A stretch of 64,000 bases of DNA. Origin: Shimia sp. Alg240-R146. Lineage in GTDB: Bacteria; Pseudomonadota; Alphaproteobacteria; Rhodobacterales; Rhodobacteraceae. The translations under genes were made by a program, and so were the position numbers. This document shows, in pieces, positions 9,263 to 19,531 of the stretch (its first letter is position 1; every line of letters starts with the position of its first letter). The notes beneath the pieces were generated by a model, which made no database searches, was not told the origin of the DNA, and worked only from the letters and a program-made list of their open reading frames with translations. The stretch is taken from NCBI RefSeq assembly GCF_947331465.1, contig NZ_CAMZOK010000002.1:372001-436000 (forward strand). Direction: 5' to 3'.

Positions 9263-10477
9263 TCAGATGCCGAGGTGTTTCTCGCGCCAGATGACCAGAG
9301 AAATTGCGGACACGCCGGCGATGCTGGTGGCAAACATCAGCCACAGGAGCGGGAAGGCGCCCGTGTCGGTGTTTAGCAGTGCGCCCGCCAAAGCGGAGAG
9401 CGCGGCGCCGCCGCCGATCATAATTGCGCCCGCGAGGCCAGAGGCGGTGCCCGCAAGATGCGGCCGTACCGACAGCGCACCCGCGGTGGCGTTGGGGATC
9501 GCGAGGCCGTTGCCGATGCCGACAAGCGTCATAAAGCCAAAGAAGACCTCGGCAGAGCCATAGCCGGCTGCGAAGAGGGAAAGCGACATGCCGACGCCGA
9601 CGCCGCAGATCGCGCAGCCGGCAAGCACCATGCGGTTCACACCAAAACGGGCGGAGTAGCGGCCCGACAAGAAGTTGCCTAGAAAATAGCCAACCGCAGG
9701 TGCGCCAAAGTAGATGCCCATTTCGGCGGACGACATGCCAAAGAGTTCGGTGGCCACAAACGGTGCGCCGCCGAGGTAGGCAAAGAAAGCGCCAGACGTG
9801 AGGCCATTGGCGAGACTGTACCCCCAGAAACGGGGGCTGAGGAAGAGCTCGGGATATTCGCTGAACTGTTGCTTCAGCGTCAGACCTGAAGATGATTTGG
9901 TTTCGCCCAGATCGCGCCACGTCAGCCAAAAGATGGCAAGACCGGCAAGAAATAACATCCAGAAACTGGATTGCCATCCGAAGTATTGATCCAACACACC
10001 GCCAAGCGCGGGTCCAAGCATCGGCACAACGGTCATGCCCATGGTGACGTAGCCAATCATGCTGGCGGCCTGATCCGCGGGGACCATGTCGCGCACCACA
10101 GCGCGGCTGAGCACCATAGCGACGACAACGGCGGCTTGCAGCATGCGGAAAGTCAGAAACAGCGCGACGTTAGGTGCATAGATGCAGCCCAGAGTGGCGA
10201 TGAGAAAGATGAACAAACCCCACAAGATCACCGGGCGGCGGCCAAACTTATCCGAGACCGGCCCGACCACAATTTGCAGCACCGCATTCACGGCGAGATA
10301 GACCGCAATCGACAGCTGCATGACGCCATAGTCGGTGTCAAAATAGGCTGTCATCGACGGCAGGCTGGGCAGGAAGATGTTCATGCACAGCGCCGACACA
10401 CCCGCCAGCAGGATCAGCGTGGCGATGTTCGGAGGACTTTGGCGGTCAAGAAATTGGGCGGGTGAATGATCGTTCAT
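9263..10477 (-). CDS. MFS exporter, Bcr/CflA-like drug:H+ antiporter family
   Basis: A 404-residue transporter with about twelve membrane segments. Loop 2-3 carries the MFS signature GPVSDKFGRRPVILWG, and helix 4-5 contains RAVVRDMVPADQAASMIGY, typical of Bcr/CflA-type 12-TM exporters. The second half contains FSEYPELFLSPRFWGYSLANG. It lies between pccR and pccB on the pccR strand and shares its 176-bp upstream region, with four TTTGCA-like boxes, with pccB. It could therefore be controlled by PccR, but an exporter role in propionate metabolism is not established. Confidence 0.88.
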   Translation of the reverse strand: MNDHSPAQFLDRQSPPNIATLILLAGVSALCMNIFLPSLPSMTAYFDTDYGVMQLSIAVYLAVNAVLQIVVGPVSDKFGRRPVILWGLFIFLIATLGCIYAPNVALFLTFRMLQAAVVVAMVLSRAVVRDMVPADQAASMIGYVTMGMTVVPMLGPALGGVLDQYFGWQSSFWMLFLAGLAIFWLTWRDLGETKSSSGLTLKQQFSEYPELFLSPRFWGYSLANGLTSGAFFAYLGGAPFVATELFGMSSAEMGIYFGAPAVGYFLGNFLSGRYSARFGVNRMVLAGCAICGVGVGMSLSLFAAGYGSAEVFFGFMTLVGIGNGLAIPNATAGALSVRPHLAGTASGLAGAIMIGGGAALSALAGALLNTDTGAFPLLWLMFATSIAGVSAISLVIWREKHLGI

Positions 10478-10536
10478 AAGGTCAGAATTAGGCTTGTGGG
10501 GCCGGAATGTCCATGGGGTGGTTAAACTGTGAAATA

Positions 10537-10606
10537 TTTGCAGGTTTGCAATTTACTAGGATGGTTGATGGTGCGATTTGCAAATTTGCCGGAAAATCCT
10601 TTTGCA
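10537..10606. promoter_or_regulatory. Cluster of PccR-type TTTGCA boxes upstream of pccB
   Basis: Four TTTGC(A) words lie in the exporter/pccB intergenic region: TTTGCAGG at 10537, TTTGCAAT at 10545, TTTGCAAA at 10577 and TTTGCAGC at 10601, plus TTTGCC at 10585 directly after the third. They form two tandem pairs with 8-bp spacing. The known PccR operator contains two TTTGCAAA copies; spacing here differs from the published N4 arrangement. The last box ends 48 bp before the pccB start. Confidence 0.6.
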
Positions 10607-10653
10607 GCGCAGCATCGCAGACTATGGTCGCCCCAAATTACAGGGGTCCTGCT

Positions 10654-12186
10654 ATGAAAGATATCCTCCAACAACTGGAAGAGCGCCGCGAAACAGCCCG
10701 TTTGGGGGGTGGTCAGCGCCGCATCGACAGCCAGCATGCCAAAGGCAAGCTGACAGCCCGCGAGCGCATCGAACTCTTGCTTGATGAAGGCAGTTTTGAA
10801 GAGTTTGACATGTTCAAAACGCATCGTTGCACCGAATTTGGCATGGAAGATCAAAAGCCTGCGGGTGACGGTGTGATTACCGGCTGGGGCACAATCAATG
10901 GCCGGATGGTCTATGTGTTCTCACAGGATTTCACTGTATTTGGCGGTTCGCTGAGTGAAACACATGCTCAGAAGATTTGCAAAATTCAGGATATGGCGAT
11001 GCAGAACGGCGCGCCCATCATCGGTCTGAACGACTCGGGTGGCGCACGTATTCAGGAAGGCGTGGATTCGCTGGCCGGCTATGCCGAAGTGTTCCAGCGC
11101 AATATCATGGCCTCGGGCGTTGTGCCGCAGATCAGCGTGATCATGGGCCCATGTGCGGGCGGCGCAGTGTATAGCCCCGCGATGACCGACTTTATCTTCA
11201 TGGTCAAAGACACGTCTTACATGTTTGTGACCGGCCCTGACGTTGTGAAAACCGTCACCAACGAGGTTGTTACGGCAGAAGAGCTGGGTGGTGCGTCGAC
11301 GCACACCAAGAAGTCGTCTGTGGCGGATGGCGCGTTTGAAAACGACGTGGAAGCGATGGCGGAAGTGCGCCGTCTGGTGGACTTCCTGCCGCTCAACAAC
11401 CGCGAGAAGCCGCCGGTGCGTCCGTTCTTTGATGAGCCGGGCCGGATTGAAACCAGCCTTGATACGCTGGTGCCGGAAAACGCCAACACGCCGTATGACA
11501 TGAAAGAGCTGATCGCGAAGATTGCGGACGAAGGCGATTTCTACGAAATTCAGGAAGACTACGCCAAAAACATCCTGACGGGATTTATCCGTCTGGAAGG
11601 CCAGACCGTGGGCGTGGTGGCGAACCAACCGATGGTGCTGGCGGGCTGTCTGGACATCGACAGCTCACGCAAGGCGGCGCGGTTTGTACGCTTCTGTGAC
11701 TGTTTTGAAATTCCGATCCTGACGCTGGTGGATGTGCCGGGCTTCCTGCCGGGGACGAGCCAGGAATACGGTGGCGTGATCAAACACGGTGCGAAGTTGT
11801 TGTTTGCTTATGGCGAGGCGACGGTGCCGAAGGTGACTGTGATCACCCGTAAGGCTTATGGTGGCGCGTATGACGTGATGGCGTCCAAGCACCTGCGCGG
11901 CGATTTCAACTATGCGTGGCCAACTGCGGAGATCGCGGTGATGGGGGCCAAAGGCGCGACGGAGATCATTCATCGTGCGGATCTGGGTGATCCTGAGAAG
12001 ATCGCGGCCCACGCGCAGGATTATGAAGACCGCTTTGCGACACCATTTGTGGCAGCGGAACGCGGCTTTATCGACGAGGTGATCCAACCGAAGTCGACCC
12101 GCATGCGGGTGAGCCGCGCGTTTGCGAGCCTACGGAACAAGAAACTCGAGAACCCGTGGAAGAAGCACGATAATATTCCGTTGTGA
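10654..12186 (+). CDS. pccB: Propionyl-CoA carboxylase beta (carboxyltransferase) subunit
   Basis: A 510-residue carboxyltransferase that moves CO2 from biotin on PccA to propionyl-CoA, giving methylmalonyl-CoA. Both crotonase-like halves are present: the N-terminal half with [18 protein letters not shown] and [17 protein letters not shown], and the C-terminal half with [16 protein letters not shown] and [11 protein letters not shown]. The ATG at 10654 gives the usual PccB length and the standard opening [12 protein letters not shown]; the open frame extends to 10507 but that part covers the operator boxes. It is the first gene of the run leading to pccA. Confidence 0.96.
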   Translation: MKDILQQLEERRETARLGGGQRRIDSQHAKGKLTARERIELLLDEGSFEEFDMFKTHRCTEFGMEDQKPAGDGVITGWGTINGRMVYVFSQDFTVFGGSLSETHAQKICKIQDMAMQNGAPIIGLNDSGGARIQEGVDSLAGYAEVFQRNIMASGVVPQISVIMGPCAGGAVYSPAMTDFIFMVKDTSYMFVTGPDVVKTVTNEVVTAEELGGASTHTKKSSVADGAFENDVEAMAEVRRLVDFLPLNNREKPPVRPFFDEPGRIETSLDTLVPENANTPYDMKELIAKIADEGDFYEIQEDYAKNILTGFIRLEGQTVGVVANQPMVLAGCLDIDSSRKAARFVRFCDCFEIPILTLVDVPGFLPGTSQEYGGVIKHGAKLLFAYGEATVPKVTVITRKAYGGAYDVMASKHLRGDFNYAWPTAEIAVMGAKGATEIIHRADLGDPEKIAAHAQDYEDRFATPFVAAERGFIDEVIQPKSTRMRVSRAFASLRNKKLENPWKKHDNIPL

Positions 12187-12193
12187 GTCAAAG

Positions 12194-12215
12194 GCCCGCC
12201 GCGTCAGCGGCGGGC
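12194..12215 (+). terminator. Strong hairpin after pccB
   Basis: GCCCGCCGC and GCGGCGGGC form a perfect 9-bp GC-only stem with a GTCA loop, 8 bp after the pccB stop. No T-run follows, so it may act as an RNA-stabilising or attenuating hairpin rather than a classical intrinsic terminator. Confidence 0.45.
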
Positions 12216-12258
12216 GATACGTCCTAGCGCGGTTTTGGGTCATCAGAGAGGTCTAAGC

Positions 12259-12660
12259 ATGAGCACCGTTTTCAACACCCAAGCGTTTACGATTGTCCAT
12301 GCCGACGAGGGCAAGTTCGTGGGCAAAGGCCTGCGTGCGTTCTTTGAGTATCGCGATTTGGGAATCGAAGGCGCTTCGGGTGGCAAGTTCGGAGCGCATG
12401 TCATTCGCGCGGTGCCGGGCATGGAAAGCCCTGCGGCGTGGCATAGCCATGATCTTGAGTTTCAGATGGTTTATGTGACCAAAGGCTGGGTGGTGTTTGA
12501 ATACGAAGGCGAGGGCGAGCATGTATTGCGCGAGGGGTCTTGTGTGTTGCAGCCGCCTGGCATCAAACACCGTGAAGTGCGCCACTCGGATGATATGGAG
12601 CTGATCGAAATCATCAGCCCCGCTGAGTTTGACACCAGTGATGAGGATGCACCCGAGTGA
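12259..12660 (+). CDS. Cupin-domain protein
   Basis: A 133-residue single-domain cupin. The conserved metal-site pattern is visible as AWHSHDLEFQMVYVTKGW (two His and a Glu-equivalent) in motif 1 and the later PPGIKHREVRHSDD in motif 2. The ATG at 12259 (MSTVFNTQAF) follows GAGAGGTC; an upstream in-frame start lacks support. It lies behind pccB, past the hairpin at 12194, and overlaps the next gene. Its substrate is unknown. Confidence 0.8.
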   Translation: MSTVFNTQAFTIVHADEGKFVGKGLRAFFEYRDLGIEGASGGKFGAHVIRAVPGMESPAAWHSHDLEFQMVYVTKGWVVFEYEGEGEHVLREGSCVLQPPGIKHREVRHSDDMELIEIISPAEFDTSDEDAPE

Positions 12661-13010
12661 GCAAAGCCCGCTGGCATATCACATGCGTGGATGACACGCT
12701 GACGCTGAGCCGATTGGCCTTGGCGCGGTTTGACGTGTCGGCATCCACTGTGTTGCCAGATGGCAGCCGGTTGGCTGTGGCACATCAAGTGCGGCAGGAT
12801 ATGTGGCGGGCGTTGCAGGGGCTGCGGGGCTTTGCACCAGCAGTTGAGGTGCGCCGCGAGGGCGGTGCATTGCATGTGAGAGCAGGGGGGCAGGTGGCCG
12901 GAGCGGTTGCCAAAGCCCATGTGGAAGGCACAATTCAGGGCGTTCTGGATTGCCCCAAGCGCCGTGCGCGCTGGGTGCGTCACGCCACTCGCGGGAGGGC
13001 GGTTGCATGA
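12657..13010 (+). CDS. Basic protein of unknown function
   Basis: A 117-residue protein I do not recognise. It starts with GTG inside a GTGA overlap with the cupin stop and ends in an ATGA overlap with the next gene, which argues for a real, translationally coupled gene. It is rich in Arg and Val/Ala and lacks a signal peptide. The C-terminal part (GTIQGVLDCPKRRARWV) is strongly basic. No function is proposed. Confidence 0.6.
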   Translation: MSKARWHITCVDDTLTLSRLALARFDVSASTVLPDGSRLAVAHQVRQDMWRALQGLRGFAPAVEVRREGGALHVRAGGQVAGAVAKAHVEGTIQGVLDCPKRRARWVRHATRGRAVA

Positions 13011-13417
13011 TCGGCCGCGCCGCACTTATAGCATCTGCCGCGCTTGGAGGGACCTTATGGAGCGCGGCCACGGCCGGGGCCTTGGAGGAGACACCGGCCG
13101 TGCCTTCCGGAAATGAGATCCGCTTGCAGGAGATCATTTTCGAGACCCGTCAGGACAGCAGTCAGGTCGCGCGGTTTCGCTATGTGATGCCGTTGATCCG
13201 GCAAGGTCTGGAGTTTCACCAGATCGAAGATGATTTCTTTCATCTTTGTATCGGTGTCGCCGTGCCCTACCTCGCGGTTGAGGCCAAGGAGGTCGATCAG
13301 GTGATCATCTCGATGGCGGATCGTGAAACCGAATTTGGCGTCACAACCACCCTGGCAACCCAGTTTTTTGAGGCGTTTAGCATCGAAAACGGGGCCTGCA
13401 TCTGGGAGGGTTTCTGA
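13007..13417 (+). CDS. Secreted DUF6497-like protein
   Basis: A 136-residue protein with a signal peptide (MIGRAALIASAALGG, cleavage near the AGA before residue 30). The mature part (GNEIRLQEIIFETRQDSSQV, then ARFRYVMPLI and a closing IENGACIWEGF) resembles the DUF6497 family common in Rhodobacteraceae; I assign this from memory of the pattern and am only fairly sure. The ATG lies in a 4-bp overlap with the preceding gene. Two cysteines could pair in the periplasm. Confidence 0.6.
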   Translation: MIGRAALIASAALGGTLWSAATAGALEETPAVPSGNEIRLQEIIFETRQDSSQVARFRYVMPLIRQGLEFHQIEDDFFHLCIGVAVPYLAVEAKEVDQVIISMADRETEFGVTTTLATQFFEAFSIENGACIWEGF

Positions 13418-13619
13418 TGACACCACAATATCTAGCGGCCAAGCCTGTGGACGAGCGGAAATTTGCGACATTGCGGCCACAGCACATTAGCTTGGTGGGC
13501 TATCCGTATCTTTTTGCTTATGAATCCTCTATTGTGCGCCCATGCCACACACCTGTGGCGTTGAGGCAGGCAGGGTCGAATGGCCCTGCTACAATTGAAA
13601 ACAATACGTGGAGACAAAG

Positions 13620-13766
13620 ATGTCCAAGAGCATCAAAGCATTCCTCGCCGTTGGTTTGGTCACTGTCGTGGCCGCCTGCGCCGATAACGCACCAGTCGAA
13701 GAATACGTCGTGGTCGACCCAGCGCCGATTTCGACTGAGCCGGAATACACCGGCAAATATAAGTAA
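13620..13766 (+). CDS. Small lipoprotein (48 residues)
   Basis: A short gene with the typical lipoprotein layout: Lys at positions 3 and 6, a hydrophobic core, and the lipobox VAAC with the acceptor Cys at residue 20. The mature peptide is only 28 residues, acidic and proline-containing (NAPVEEYVVVDPAPIS), ending with GKYK. The preceding GGAGACAAAG provides a ribosome site. The 202 bp upstream hold nothing recognisable. Similar tiny lipoproteins are common in this family of bacteria; the function is unknown. Confidence 0.68.
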   Translation: MSKSIKAFLAVGLVTVVAACADNAPVEEYVVVDPAPISTEPEYTGKYK

Positions 13767-13785
13767 CTCCGGTTACACGCGATAT

Positions 13786-13807
13786 GGGCAGGCCGGACGG
13801 CCTGTCC
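13786..13807 (+). terminator. Hairpin after the small lipoprotein
   Basis: GGCAGGCC and GGCCTGTC pair around GGAC with one G-U type mismatch, 20 bp after the stop codon. There is no following T-run, so termination is possible but not certain. Confidence 0.35.
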
Positions 13808-13883
13808 AGCCTCTGACACAGGCTCAGAGATTTTCCCGAGATACCGCGCGCATTAGCGCCCCTTTGCAGAAAGGAGGCGCGGC

Positions 13884-14249
13884 ATGATCAAACATCGCGG
13901 CTTCCCCGGACGCCTTCCCGGCACCGATTTTCAATTTGTCATCCGACGCGCCAACCCCAAAGGCGTGACTGCGCTTACGGAGCGCGAGCGGTTTCGCGAC
14001 CGCAGGCCGCCTGACCGGCGTGCCGATGCCGGTTTCATGCAAGCGCTTTGGGAGCAGTTCGGCGAAGAGCCGTTTGAGCGCGGCAATCTGGACGCGGGTC
14101 GGTTGAGCTGGCTGTTTGGCCGCGAAGTTGTACCCGCCGAAGACCCGTTTGATCCGGCAAGCTATGACGCCTTGCTGCGCATCGATGTGAACGTTGCGCG
14201 GGCGTCGTTTCCGGACGCCTTCAACGGCAAGGGCGAGGAATGGGCATGA
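13884..14249 (+). CDS. Protein of unknown function
   Basis: A 121-residue soluble protein preceded by a very good ribosome site (AAAGGAGGCG, 6 bp before the ATG), which makes translation likely. It is rich in Arg, Asp and Phe (for example GRLPGTDFQFVIRRANPKG and RERFRDRRPPDRRADAGF), without signal peptide or membrane segment. I do not recognise a family. It sits in the run of small genes between pccB and pccA. The 286 bp that follow hold no gene I can support. Confidence 0.55.
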   Translation: MIKHRGFPGRLPGTDFQFVIRRANPKGVTALTERERFRDRRPPDRRADAGFMQALWEQFGEEPFERGNLDAGRLSWLFGREVVPAEDPFDPASYDALLRIDVNVARASFPDAFNGKGEEWA

Positions 14250-14535
14250 TTTCGCCTAGAGGTTTACGGAATGAGCAGGAAGGTGCTCATCTCGTGGCTG
14301 TTAAGAAACTGTCAATTGCGCGCTGCGCGACCTGTGCCAAAGTGGTGGACATGGAGCCTCGGCCGGGAGCGGCTGGCTCTTGTAACAGTGTATTCCGTTA
14401 CCCTTCCCCTTTCGGGTGGTTCTGTGGCGTCCCTGCAGAATCACCCGTTTTTTCAAGTGGATACCTAGGGCATCGGCAATGCCAAACAGCGAAAGAACCG
14501 GTCACAAGAGCCGGACGGGCAAGAGGACAGGACAG

Positions 14536-14739
14536 ATGCGGATTCACAAAATCATACTGGCAGGAGCAACGGCGCTTGGCCTTGCGGCCTGCGGCGACAC
14601 GCTTGGCGAACAGGCGCTTATCGGCGCTGGCGCGGGCACCGCGACCGCAGCCGTGGTTGGCGGCAACCTTGCAGCGGGTGCCATCATTGGCGGCGCAGCC
14701 AACGCCATTTATTGTCAGGAATTCTCCAACAAGTGCTGA
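14536..14739 (+). CDS. Small glycine-rich lipoprotein
   Basis: A 67-residue lipoprotein precursor with the lipobox LAAC (acceptor Cys19). The mature part is a Gly/Ala-rich hydrophobic stretch (LIGAGAGTATAAVVGGNLAA) resembling the glycine-zipper region of small outer-membrane lipoproteins, and it ends with two further cysteines (IYCQEFSNKC). Preceded by AGAGGACAGGAC. No function can be assigned beyond envelope location. Confidence 0.7.
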   Translation: MRIHKIILAGATALGLAACGDTLGEQALIGAGAGTATAAVVGGNLAAGAIIGGAANAIYCQEFSNKC

Positions 14740-14894
14740 GCGCGCCTGCGCCACACGTATTGATCTGATATTTTCGGCTGCTTCGCAGTCGATCCCGACC
14801 CCAAGGCCATCGACGTGCATAAGCGCGGCGGTGGCTTTTTTGTTGCCAACGTCTGCGGCCGCGTCCGCAGTTCAAGACCAAGAAGGACACTGAT

Positions 14895-16922
<2,028 letters not shown>

Positions 16923-16938
16923 TCGCCTGACGTAACGG

Positions 16939-16955
16939 GCCCGGCATCGCCGGGC
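16939..16955 (+). terminator. Hairpin after pccA
   Basis: GCCCGGC and GCCGGGC form a 7-bp stem with an ATC loop, 16 bp downstream of the pccA stop. A second hairpin (CGCGGTC / GACCGCG, 16994-17010) follows before the next gene. Neither has a T-run. Confidence 0.45.
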
Positions 16956-17025
16956 TGCCCCCTCCTGTTGCGTGGGTGGGGGCGCAAAAATTTCGCGGTC
17001 ACAGACCGCGTTGGTGGGTAGTATT

Positions 17026-17940
17026 ATGACGGCTGAGACGCAGCAAATATCCAGAATCGGAACAGTCGGCCCGTTTGAGGTCGGCCGTTTGGCGTATGGC
17101 TGTTGGCGGTTTGCGGGCTCATCCGTTCCGGAGGCGACAGCCAAGATCGACGCGGCGTTGCAGATCGGCGCCACTATGCTTGATACGGCCGCGATCTACG
17201 GTTTTGGGCAGCAAGGATTTGGCGGTGCGGAGGCCGTGTTGGGCGAGGTGTATGCCGCGCACAAAGGGTTGCGGGAACGCACGGTTTTGGTGACCAAGGC
17301 GGGAATTCATCCACCTGTGCCCTACGACAGCCGCGCGTCAAATCTGATCGAGAGCTGCGAGGGATCACTCGCGCGGCTTCGCTCCGACACAATCGACGTA
17401 TTTCTGATCCATCGACCGGATCTTTTGGCCTCGTTTGATGAAGTGGCGGCAGCGTTGGCGCAGTTGCGGCGCGATGGCAAGATCCGTGAAGCGGGCGTCA
17501 GCAATTTCAGCCACACCCAACTGCGCGCTCTGCAGGCCAAGCTGGATTTTCCGTTGGTGGCGACGCAGCCGGAGTTCTCGCCCCTGGCGATTGATCCGCT
17601 GGAAGATGGCACGTTGGATGTGGCGCAAGAGTTTGGTTTGGCCACGATGGCCTGGTCGCCATTGGGCGGCGGGCGGTTGACGACGGCGCATCAGCCGGAA
17701 GCGGGGACGCAAGAGGCGCGGGTTCTTTCGGTGCTGGATGCGATTGCGACACGTGAAGGTGTGGACGTGGATCACGTCGCTTTGGCGTGGGTGCTGGCCC
17801 ATCCGGCCAATGTGTTTGCTTTGATTGGCACGCAAAACGTGGACCGCATTCGGGCGTCGGCACAGGCATTTGATGTGAAGCTGAGCCGTCAGGATTGGTA
17901 TGACGTTCTGGTGGCCGCGCGCGGGGTGCCAATGCCGTGA
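17026..17940 (+). CDS. Aldo/keto reductase
   Basis: A 304-residue AKR with the (beta/alpha)8 fold signatures and the catalytic tetrad in context: Asp and Tyr in LDTAAIYGFG, Lys in VLVTKAG, His in FLIHRPD. The closing NADPH-binding part appears as VLAHPANVFALIGTQNVDRIRAS. The sequence resembles the YdhF-like group of oxidoreductases; the substrate is unknown. The ATG at 17026 (MTAETQQIS) is chosen because the longer frame from 16972 covers the hairpin region after pccA. It ends convergently 32 bp from the DUF4174 gene. Confidence 0.88.
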   Translation: MTAETQQISRIGTVGPFEVGRLAYGCWRFAGSSVPEATAKIDAALQIGATMLDTAAIYGFGQQGFGGAEAVLGEVYAAHKGLRERTVLVTKAGIHPPVPYDSRASNLIESCEGSLARLRSDTIDVFLIHRPDLLASFDEVAAALAQLRRDGKIREAGVSNFSHTQLRALQAKLDFPLVATQPEFSPLAIDPLEDGTLDVAQEFGLATMAWSPLGGGRLTTAHQPEAGTQEARVLSVLDAIATREGVDVDHVALAWVLAHPANVFALIGTQNVDRIRASAQAFDVKLSRQDWYDVLVAARGVPMP

Positions 17941-17971
17941 GCTGCGTGTGCCGACATATCAGGTTTCAGGA

Positions 17972-18418
17972 TCAGTTGAGGTTGCGGTCGCGTAATTCCT
18001 GCTGGCGCATCGGCATTTTGTCGATGGAGGCAGAGATTTCGCGCACGTCCCACGGGAAGGGTTTGCGCAAGTACGGATTGCCGTCTTTGCCGATCAACAC
18101 GAGCATGAAGCCACGCGGGCGCAGCTTTGTGCGCAGAGCGGACGGGTTGTCGGGGTCGGTGTCTACAAGTACCACCACGTCGCGCTCGGCCAGTTCGTGG
18201 GCAAGGGTCTCGATCAAGGCCATTTGCTGTATGAAACGCGGGTCGCGGTCGGTGTCCGCAAATACAGCTAGGGGCCGGTTGATCCAGAGAAAGTCGCTCA
18301 GGTCCACCTCTGAGGCGGCGCGCACCAAAGACGGTTCGGCTGCGTCCTCTGCCGCCAGAACCGGGGCCGTAAAAGCGGCGAGAAAGCTTGTCAGAACAAA
18401 GGCTAAGCGGTGTTTCAT
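17972..18418 (-). CDS. Secreted DUF4174 protein
   Basis: A 148-residue protein with a signal peptide (MKHRLAFVLTSFLAAF, cleavage at VLA-AED). The mature part shows the DUF4174 pattern: RPLAVFADTDRDPRFIQQ, then VVLVDTDPDN and FMLVLIGKDGNPYLRKP, which looks like a thioredoxin-like fold without the CxxC pair. It ends with MPMRQQELR, also typical. The ATG at 18418 starts directly before the signal peptide; a longer frame to 18469 adds non-signal residues. Role unknown, location periplasmic. Confidence 0.8.
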   Translation of the reverse strand: MKHRLAFVLTSFLAAFTAPVLAAEDAAEPSLVRAASEVDLSDFLWINRPLAVFADTDRDPRFIQQMALIETLAHELAERDVVVLVDTDPDNPSALRTKLRPRGFMLVLIGKDGNPYLRKPFPWDVREISASIDKMPMRQQELRDRNLN

Positions 18419-18511
18419 GGTCTCTCCTGTTGGGACCAATATAGGCGCTTTGGCAGCTATTGCGACCACCTATCAGACCAAGGTGGCCAATTTCGCAAAG
18501 ATTAACCGGAA

Positions 18512-19504
18512 ATGCACAGGTGTAGCAGCATGATGGACGGGATGGATATCCAGCCGTTTTATGCCACGCCGCAAGGCGGCAGCGCGGCCTTTGACAAGGT
18601 GCATGGAAACATGGACGTAATTTTGCACGTGGGGGCGCATCTGACCGGTGTGTCCTCGTTGACCTATTACCTCGAACGAAACCGGCGAAAACTGCGCGAT
18701 CACGGATTGGCGCTTTGGACAGTGTCAGACACCCGCAAAGGGCTGTTTGACGGGCTGACTTTGCGGTCCGGCCTGCATGGGGTGGAGCGGCGGCGTATGC
18801 GCGGCGCCGGTCGGGTGCGGCTGCGGTGTGCGGCGTTGGAAAAGGCGCGTGCCAAAGAGCTTTTGGTCTGTGACCCCGGCATTCTGGGCGGCGTGTCTGA
18901 CAATGTCGCAACAGAACGGCTTTATCCGGCGGCGGGTGAGCGCGGAGCGCGGATGGCGCATGCGTTTGAGGGGCGGGTGAAGCGGGTGTTTGTCAACATT
19001 CGTGCGCTTGAGGATTACTGGGCGGCGGCGTTGGCGCATGCTGTGACAAACGGATTTCCTTTGCCGTTGCAATCGGAGTTGGATCGTCTGGTGACGCAGC
19101 CGCGGAGTTGGCGACGCGTGATCACCGATTTGGCGGCGGCGATGCCGGGAGCTGAAATTTTGGTGGCACCGTTCGAGCGGGTCGGCGAGAGGCCTGATGA
19201 TGTCGTGGAATTTGCTGTGGCGGGGCGTTTTGGTGCGCCGGCCAATCTGCGCGTTGGCATGGGACCGCAGATCCCGCAGTTGAACGCGCTGCGCGAAGTG
19301 CTGTTGGATCGGTATGAGGACGAAGAGGACCTGCCAGATGGCAGTGGCCGCTGGCAGCCGTTCAACGCAGTTCAAATAGAGACGTTGAGAGAAATATACG
19401 CAGCCGATTTGAAGTGGCTGCGGTCAGGCGCAGACGGTCTGGCGTATTTGATTGAGGAAAAGGATCCAGTGCTGGCGGGCAAACGCCCGTTGGTGGGAAC
19501 CTGA
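18512..19504 (+). CDS. Sulfotransferase-like protein of unknown function
   Basis: About 330 residues. Near the N-terminus DVILHVGAHLTGVSSLTYYL resembles the 5'-PSB (phosphosulfate-binding) loop of sulfotransferase-fold proteins, followed by NRRKLRDHGLALW, and the middle has RVKRVFVNIRALEDYWAAAL, similar to the region carrying the 3'-phosphate site. Key Lys/Ser-Thr of active enzymes (GTxKTGTT) are not well kept (GAHLTGVS), so catalysis is doubtful. The start is uncertain: ATGs at 18512, 18530, 18533 and 18542 are all in frame. It ends 27 bp before scpA and may be co-transcribed with it. Confidence 0.55.
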   Translation: MHRCSSMMDGMDIQPFYATPQGGSAAFDKVHGNMDVILHVGAHLTGVSSLTYYLERNRRKLRDHGLALWTVSDTRKGLFDGLTLRSGLHGVERRRMRGAGRVRLRCAALEKARAKELLVCDPGILGGVSDNVATERLYPAAGERGARMAHAFEGRVKRVFVNIRALEDYWAAALAHAVTNGFPLPLQSELDRLVTQPRSWRRVITDLAAAMPGAEILVAPFERVGERPDDVVEFAVAGRFGAPANLRVGMGPQIPQLNALREVLLDRYEDEEDLPDGSGRWQPFNAVQIETLREIYAADLKWLRSGADGLAYLIEEKDPVLAGKRPLVGT

Positions 19505-19531
19505 CCAAGGGACAAAAAAGAGGGTAAAGCG

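Noticed and set aside
13417-13887. 156-residue open frame across the small lipoprotein
   Set aside because: Composition is low-complexity Ser/Arg without family pattern, and it runs over the much better supported lipoprotein gene at 13620-13766 in another frame.
14240-14893. 217-residue open frame over the glycine-rich lipoprotein
   Set aside because: No ribosome site or recognisable family; the lipoprotein in a different frame explains the region.
17889-18911. 340-residue reverse open frame over the DUF4174 and sulfotransferase-like genes
   Set aside because: It crosses two better supported genes and has Arg/Pro/Ala-rich shadow composition.
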